Of a stretch of DNA of 64,000 bases, positions 58,105 through 64,000 are shown piece after piece. The notes beneath the pieces are model-generated. The model was not told the DNA's origin and ran no database searches. It saw only the letters and a program-made list of their open reading frames with translations. The position numbers were made by a program, and so were the translations under genes. Source of the DNA: Sacculina carcini (taxonomy: Eukaryota; Arthropoda; Thecostraca; Sacculinidae). The stretch spans positions 3,723,927 through 3,787,926 of the forward strand of contig OU696592.1 of assembly GCA_916048095.2 (NCBI GenBank), given 5' to 3'. The stretch's first letter is position 1. Each line of letters starts with the position of its first letter.

Positions 58105-59940
58105 GTATACACTACACCGGCAGTATCAAATATGGATTTAATGAATAAAGCCTTTAATTGTCCCTGCCACGACCAAGAATATGGAAACATCTCCAACCAA
58201 CAAGCAACAAAACAGCTTCTTCAAGAAGATTAAAGAAGCCATCACTCACTAAACCGGTCCAAAACAGCTGCAAGAATATGGAAATATCGCCAACCAACAA
58301 GCCACAAAACAGCTTCTTCAAGAAGATTCAGACGAAAAAGTGGTGGCGATTGGTGGTGGCGAAAAAGTGGTGGATTTAGTTCATGTGAATTTCACAAGTG
58401 CGAAATGTGTGTGATCGTGAATAGCTTAAAAAGTGTTGAAACTGATTCTCAATCAAATATAAGTCCAGCTATTGTGCAACACTAGCTCATCGGATTCAAC
58501 AACTAGTGAGTTACACAAGCATTAAGTAAAAATTGTCACACCGTTAATAATTGTATAAATCACTACTTTGAATTGGCTTGGACTTACTTTGGTCCATACT
58601 TTGTGTTAGGGCTGTGCTGCAGAATTTATAGCATAATGTAGCCATTTACGGCACCCATAATGTGTTGAGTCTCCCTGGGCTCCCTAATATCCTTACCATG
58701 AACATTTCGAATGTAGTTCCTCATGTTTCGCCAAGCCCCGCATTTTTTCCTTAACACCCTTGGCCACCTACCGGAGACCACTGTATATATTCTAATGTCT
58801 TCCCAGAGTCAATGTGTTCCACTGTTATTAGCCTGTGATTTGAACTTTTCAACGCTTGCTATGGAAGATTTCTAGCGCTCACAAATGAGCGATCAACGTC
58901 CATTATTGTATTTTATCCTTGTTGTTGTGCACTATCCTATCCTTATTATGCTTTCATTATGTATAAGCAGCAATGATAAACGTATAATACGCACTGTTTA
59001 ATCATTGTACAAGCTATGAATACACGTTTCATGCATGTGTGTCTACATATACGTGTTCAAACCCACACATACACGGACTTTGTTCAAGTTTGTACGGCAC
59101 GGCACGGCACGGCAGGGGCGCCGCCACTGCCGTGTAGCAGCTGTCACTTGAGTCTTTCTATCTTTTTAACCTTTAAATCGCAAGCCTTCAACCCTTTTAT
59201 TAATACAACCCTTATATAAATTTTCTATCAAAGAAAATTTCATAAACATGAACTAATGGAGGCTGTTAGTTCTTCAAGACTTTGACAAGTGCAAGAATGA
59301 ATAACTCAAGGTTAATGCGCTTCGAAACAAAAGTAAATGTGTTATTAGACTCATGCGTAAGGGAGGGTAGCAATGGGGAAGGATGTATGCAGCAAGCGAG
59401 AGATGGGGAGGAGGTGGCCTTGCACGACGAACACAAGGCATACACGTGTGCGAGCGAATCGCACAATTGAAAAAAAGAAATTCGGCAAGATCACAAGCAA
59501 CAACACACACATGCAAAAGCACACACAAACATACACATACATGCACACACGTGACGACGTAAACGTGCGCACAAGTGTAAACACCCATGCGTATGGAAAA
59601 ACTCACAAGGAAACTCACAAAGCACACACGTGGGCGTATACCCTGGGGGATATGGGGGTGTATATACTCCCCGACAATATGACTTGGGGTATGAATATGC
59701 AATTATACTCTCCAATATTTATGCTGTGTCTAGTTCAATAAGTATATTATCATCGAAATCGCCATAACAAACAACAACAATGTACGAGCGTGAGTGTATG
59801 CAAGTGTGTTACATGCATTTCGCTCTTTATTGATATATGTATGCTGTAATTTAATAAGAGGAAAATGGTTGTTTGATCCCATCAAATTGGCCAACTGAGT
59901 CTATTTTGAAAAATAAAGCATGATGGCTGAAACAAAATTC
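58105..59940. repeat. Segmental duplication SD7, copy C
   Basis: Matches 14176-15160 and then, after a deletion junction at about 59090-59110 (GGCAC repeats), 17535-18350. The GT, AAGTT, 19-bp and AC arrays are missing. Confidence 0.9.
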
Positions 59941-60703
59941 CCAGTATGATGGTATGAAAAAGGGCACACTCATAAAATTGTAATAAATTGAAAAGTCTAA
60001 GTTTAATCACTTTTTCTTTTTTTGACAAAATAGTTTCCCTCAATCCGCCTCATATTTAAACCAACCCGACGCGCGGAATAATTCAGAACTCGAACGCGAT
60101 CCGTTCTGGATCTTGAAGTCAAATCCGTTAGTTTTGTATTTGAATTCATTCTATACGGTTAAATTGAACGTCATGTTGTCTATAGTTGCTACCCGCGGGA
60201 CATTTTTATTTCATACACATGATCCATTGCTTCGTTTACGTTTGAAGCCCCTGATCTATACCAGTGTAGAATTAATTAAACTGTACGGAGTAAAACCACA
60301 CCATCCATGCTTGGAGCTAATATGATACATTCTTAATTGTGATTGGGCTTCAGTGAAATTTAATCGGTGTATATTCCTGTGAAATCGCAAGTGCGCATAA
60401 TAGCTGTCAAATTGGCAATATGTCCTTTTGACTTTACACCGCCGTAACTTCCTTCAGATACACTTTGGAAAATTAAAAATTATACTGCATTGTAGAAAAC
60501 AAAATTTCCAGCACGATGGTATACTTTATTTATATGTGTAGCAAATAGTTACTGGAAAATAGTAGAAAAATGAATATATTTTAGTCGCCCGGTGTTCAAG
60601 TGTAATTTTGGATGTATTTGAGAATTTTGCCAATTTTACACGTTTTTTGTATCATTTGTGGGTATAAATTATAGCTTATCTTGTAGAACACAAAATTATC
60701 TAG
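59941..60703 (-). mobile_element. Helitron-like repeat
   Basis: Close relative of 37331-37950, with one 340-bp-type unit. It ends abruptly at the truncated Polinton polymerase (about 60703). Confidence 0.6.
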
Positions 60704-62881
60704 AACACATATTGTGCAATCAGTCCGCCTGCCTCGCCGTCGTTGAGCTGTGTGGTGCTGGCAAAGTGCCAGAACTCGTGGATGGAAGTGAGCCGATACC
60801 CCAACTCCAAAGATTTCGCTACTTCCAGCGACACCCAGCTGGAAGTGAGACAGCGCTCCTCGTCCGAATGGTGACACTGCGGCGACTTCGTGGTGAAATT
60901 GCCACCGATACCCTGCTCGGCACATGTTCTACACAGGGTGAACATGAGGCGGTCGTTGATGCGTGCGGGAAGGACGGGAACGTGAAGATTGCGTGGAGGG
61001 AGAATTGTACAATAAATGATGCCGAAATATTTGTGAAAATCTGTGATGGGAGGACGGAAAATGTGAGAGGGATGACCGAGGGGAAATTTTCCGTTTTTAA
61101 GGATGTAAGGATACAAGGAGCACACATCAACGTACTCGATCCGTTCGTCACCAGCACATTCGGCATAGTGACGAAACACTTCTGTTCGCCCTCCGTAGAA
61201 CGCGTCCCGAACATTCATCGGCGGCAAGACTTGCACTGCTTCAGCGCGACAACATTGGTCGTCATCGCCTCGAAGCAGTGCATCAAATTCACACTCCCAG
61301 ATGGTGATGAGAGTTGTGTCTGGTCAGGCTCGCAGTATCGCCAGACGAGCCATGGTGGCATCATATAGATGACGCGTTGATGGAGCCCCACTGTTCATGA
61401 TATAGCGACAGTTTTTGCTGGCGCAGAGACACTTACCACCATGGTGATGACCATGAAAGTAACAACCGAGAAACTCGAAAAGCAGGTGTTGGTCTCCCAC
61501 TTTGGCATAACCGTCCACTTTGTACGACCCAATACGCACCTCACAAGAGTTCAATGCGTGCTGGATATTGATGTCGCGAGACGACGCCTCCAGTTCCTGC
61601 CACTGGATCGATATCTTCGAGTAGTTGCCACATGGTCGGTAGTGCTCATGGCTCGGTATCAACGCGACGCTGTCTTTGCGCAAAAACTTTTGACGCCACA
61701 CCTCATGACACGCAGATGGAAGCGTGATGCTCTGAAATGGGTCCACCTCAGTTACCTCGATGAACTGTTGGCGGAAACGCATACTACCGAGACGAAGTAC
61801 ATTGACATCGTCGCGGCAGTACTCTCCCATTTCCTGGCGCAGGTCATACTGTCGGCCCACCTGCGAGACATGTCAAGTGAGAAACTCAGCGTGCTGTTCG
61901 GTGGACATGTGACCCGGGTCGAACATATCGGCTGAAGGAAAAGGACCTACATAATTTTGATTGTCCGTAGTGTTCAGGAGGTGAGGGAGGAAACCTTTAC
62001 GGACAGGAATGTTGAACGTTTTGAAAAATTTCGCGAGAGGCATAGGAAGGAAACTGAAGGAATCAATGAAATGGAGTTTGGAATTTCGAAATTTCATAGA
62101 AAGGATTTTTCTGCCGTTCATGATCAGGTCTGGCACCACACCTTGGCTCAGCGCGTAATTGGCAACAATGTTGTTGTCATAACCTTGGGCATAATGGGCA
62201 ATGCTTTCGCGTCTTTGAACGTGAAAAGCCACTGACCAAAGTCTTGTCTTGTCGTTGGGCCAGAGAACACATGTTCGTGCTGCTCTGTCCCACAGTCTGT
62301 GCATGGCCGGTCAATGCGGTCAAAGCAGGACTCACAACATACGTGTGCGACACAATGATTGGGAATGTAAAGGTTGGTGCTGGTGTCAATCATACATTCA
62401 AAGTCGTAAAAGATATAGATTTGTTTTTTGTTGACAGAAGAGGAATGCGAAGGTTGGAGAAAGCAACGGTGGAAGTTTTCCGCACCTATGAGCTCGTGGT
62501 TTGTGACTCGTTCACGACAGTCAGGGCATATGTGAGTGCCACAGACATGACGATTTTTGCTATACGATTTGTAAAGCACATCACCACATCTGGGACACCC
62601 ACGCCGCACCTTGCAGCGTGATTGTTTGTGAGCCTCGAAACAGGAGCGGGAAATGAAATCTAAATTACATTCGGGACAACGGATTAACGCACCTTCCCGC
62701 TGGCATCGATGTGGTGCTCCGCAGTCCCTGCAACCTCCGGCACAGGTATGTTCTGCAGGACGTGTGAAGCGTGTTTGGCATTCCTCGCAGAAATATTTCG
62801 TGTCGAGGAATGCCTTGATTTTAGTGATGACGTCGAAGTGGCGATGGTGATGATACAAATATAGATGATGATGTCCTGTGC

Positions 62882-62971
62882 CTGAAACACACACACATGC
62901 GAATTAATGCAAATTGAATTATATGAATGTAAATAATTAACGCTAACGGAATATTTCTTCTAATTACTCAC
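62882..62971 (-). other. Predicted intron 2 in polB
   Basis: 90 bp: donor GTGAGT from 62971, acceptor TTTCAG ending at 62882. Joining keeps the reading frame across a split Gly codon. Confidence 0.8.
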
Positions 62972-63438
62972 CGAAGGTTGCGCCGAGTCGCCCAAAATGA
63001 TCCGTCGAGTAGACATGGACCCTGTACTCCGACCAACCAGCCACCAACTTTTGGAGCTCCCGCAAGCCCATGCTGGGCAGGGAAAAGTCCACCCCGGAAT
63101 GTTCACACAATTCCCTGGCCTCAGACATGAAACTTGCGGGGTCCCTTGCAAGACGTTGCACACGTTTACGGAAGGCGCTCGACGCGGCGTGGTTCTCCGC
63201 AATGTACCTGGCAGCAGCCAATGCCCGGGGCAAACACTGTGTGCCAAGTACACGGAAGAAACAGTTCTTCCGGGAGAACCACGTGGCGAAATCGCTGGTG
63301 TTCTTGAGCCGCGCCGAGCCCTCCATTTCGTCGTCCGGGATGTCGTGCGGTGGCCGTCTGGCAATATGCGTCACCTTGAGCGCGAGACTGGAATTGTCGG
63401 TGATAAACGGCGCGTTGGACTGCGCAATTTTTTCCAGT

Positions 63439-63528
63439 CTGCAATACAACACAAATTATTTTTAAACACTTGATGTAGTCGAGCGAAAATCAAAACAGAT
63501 AATCAAATAAATAAGGAATCTTGCTCAC
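63439..63528 (-). other. Predicted intron 1 in polB
   Basis: 90 bp: donor GTGAGC from 63528, acceptor TTGCAG ending at 63439. Joining keeps the reading frame across a split Arg codon. Confidence 0.8.
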
Positions 63529-63904
63529 CTCTGTGCCAAGAGTGACGCCGTGAAATCTAAGGCTGGTCGGGGTACCACGTAGGCGTCATGCTGGATGATG
63601 CTGTGGGACAGTGTGACGCCTACAAGGTCCTCAGGATGCACACCCACCTTGATGATGTTGATGAGGGTGTCCATTGCCGTTTCGATCGAACGGATGCATT
63701 GTCGTATGTCGTCGGGTCGTGTGAAGTCCAGATGAATGATGAAGGCTTTTACATTAGTCTTATATCTACGACTATAATATTCACTAATTTTTTTAAGTTC
63801 TACACCAACATTTCCTACCCCAGATACATCCCTAATTTTCCCTACTACTTCTTCAGCCTCCAACTGTCTCTTTCATGCCATAGTTGATAAGATTAACAGT
63901 GAGA

Positions 63905-63940
63905 GAATGAGTTGTGCGTAAGTGAACCGCAATTTATATA
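63905..63940 (-). promoter_or_regulatory. Probable polB core promoter
   Basis: Minus strand TATATAAA (63940-63933) is followed about 25-30 bp downstream by CTCATTC (63911-63905), an initiator-like word. Two ATGs at 63881 and 63876 follow, each in a very short frame that does not continue into polB, whose frame is offset by one base. Confidence 0.5.
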
Positions 63941-64000
63941 CACGCGTTGACGTGTCACTAATGTAAGCAGTTTGTTCAAACAGTGCGCGCCACGCCCTGG
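63941..64000. other. Window edge, upstream of polB
   Basis: No feature seen. A Polinton terminal inverted repeat or further genes (integrase, ATPase, capsid) would lie beyond the window if present. Confidence 0.4.

Larger units (their letters stand above)
60704..63863 (-). pseudogene. polB: Polinton/Maverick protein-primed DNA polymerase B, truncated
   Basis: Family B DNA polymerase of a Polinton. Read leftwards: N-terminal region (63863-63529, 63438-62972), then a Cys-rich zinc segment (62881-62500). The 3'-5' exonuclease has Y-I-F-Y-D-F-E (Exo I), H-x3-G-Y-D-N-N with F-I-D-S-F-S-F-L-P (Exo II region) and Y-C-R-D-D-V-N-V-L (Exo III). An F-E-F-L-G-C-Y-F-H-G-H segment and polymerase motif A, V-D-V-C-S-L-Y-P (about 61127), follow. 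Motifs B (K-x3-N-S-x-Y-G) and C (D-T-D) are missing because the sequence breaks at 60704. TGA codons at about 61873-61875 and 61324-61326 and a frameshift near 62200-62215 also disable it. Two 90-bp introns interrupt it. The opening frame lacks an in-frame ATG. Confidence 0.88.

Noticed and set aside
60658..61935. Plus-strand frames of 164-236 codons opposite the Polinton polymerase
   Set aside because: The minus strand carries the polymerase and exonuclease motifs; the plus frames have none.

Overview
This is a repeat-dense stretch of an animal nuclear genome, most likely an invertebrate. Evidence: Ty3/Gypsy, Penelope-like, CR1/L2-like, mariner, hAT and Polinton/Maverick sequences, spliceosomal introns inside the Polinton polymerase, long (TA)n and (AC)n arrays, and a 200-base N scaffold gap. 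A short (CCTAA)n-like run at 10600-10624 hints at, but does not prove, an arthropod. I find no convincing single-copy host gene. Almost every long reading frame belongs to a transposable element or is an artefact of a tandem repeat.

Layout. 1-549 is featureless. 550-2990 (copy 2 at 19192-21650) is a segmental duplication with a hAT transposase tail, a 170-bp tandem pair and a decayed Gypsy integrase. 3349-8407 is a complete LTR retrotransposon (Gypsy-1: 323-bp LTRs, 5-bp target duplication GTATC, gag intact, pol broken twice). Its 3' third plus flank recurs at 28377-31074. 10769-14175 (minus) is a second, 3'-truncated Gypsy (Gypsy-2). The same insertion is a solo LTR at 57586-58104 and the site is empty at 33708-33711. 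14176-18350, 33711-37330 and 58105-59940 are three copies of one block. 21852-25248 is an intact Penelope-like element with identical 731-bp flanking repeats, each with a hammerhead-ribozyme motif. 25416-28376, 37331-38726, 44814-48840 and 59941-60703 are AT-rich nests of a Helitron-like family. One nest contains a complete 1,294-bp mariner (45819-47112). 41450-41836 is a long fold-back hairpin. 41837-44813 (minus) is a 5'-truncated CsRn1-like Gypsy with a 914-codon open frame. 48850-50132 and 55633-56640 are 5'-truncated LINEs. 53022-54599 is a non-autonomous hAT-like element with a perfect 8-bp target duplication. 60704-63881 (minus) is a C-terminally truncated Polinton DNA polymerase B pseudogene with two 90-bp introns.

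The elements do not form a cooperating system. The window records nested insertion, segmental duplication, LTR-LTR recombination and microsatellite-associated breakpoints. The strongest candidates for intact function are the Penelope-like element (open frame plus paired ribozymes) and, structurally, the fold-back hairpin. All homology statements are from reading motifs, not from database searches.
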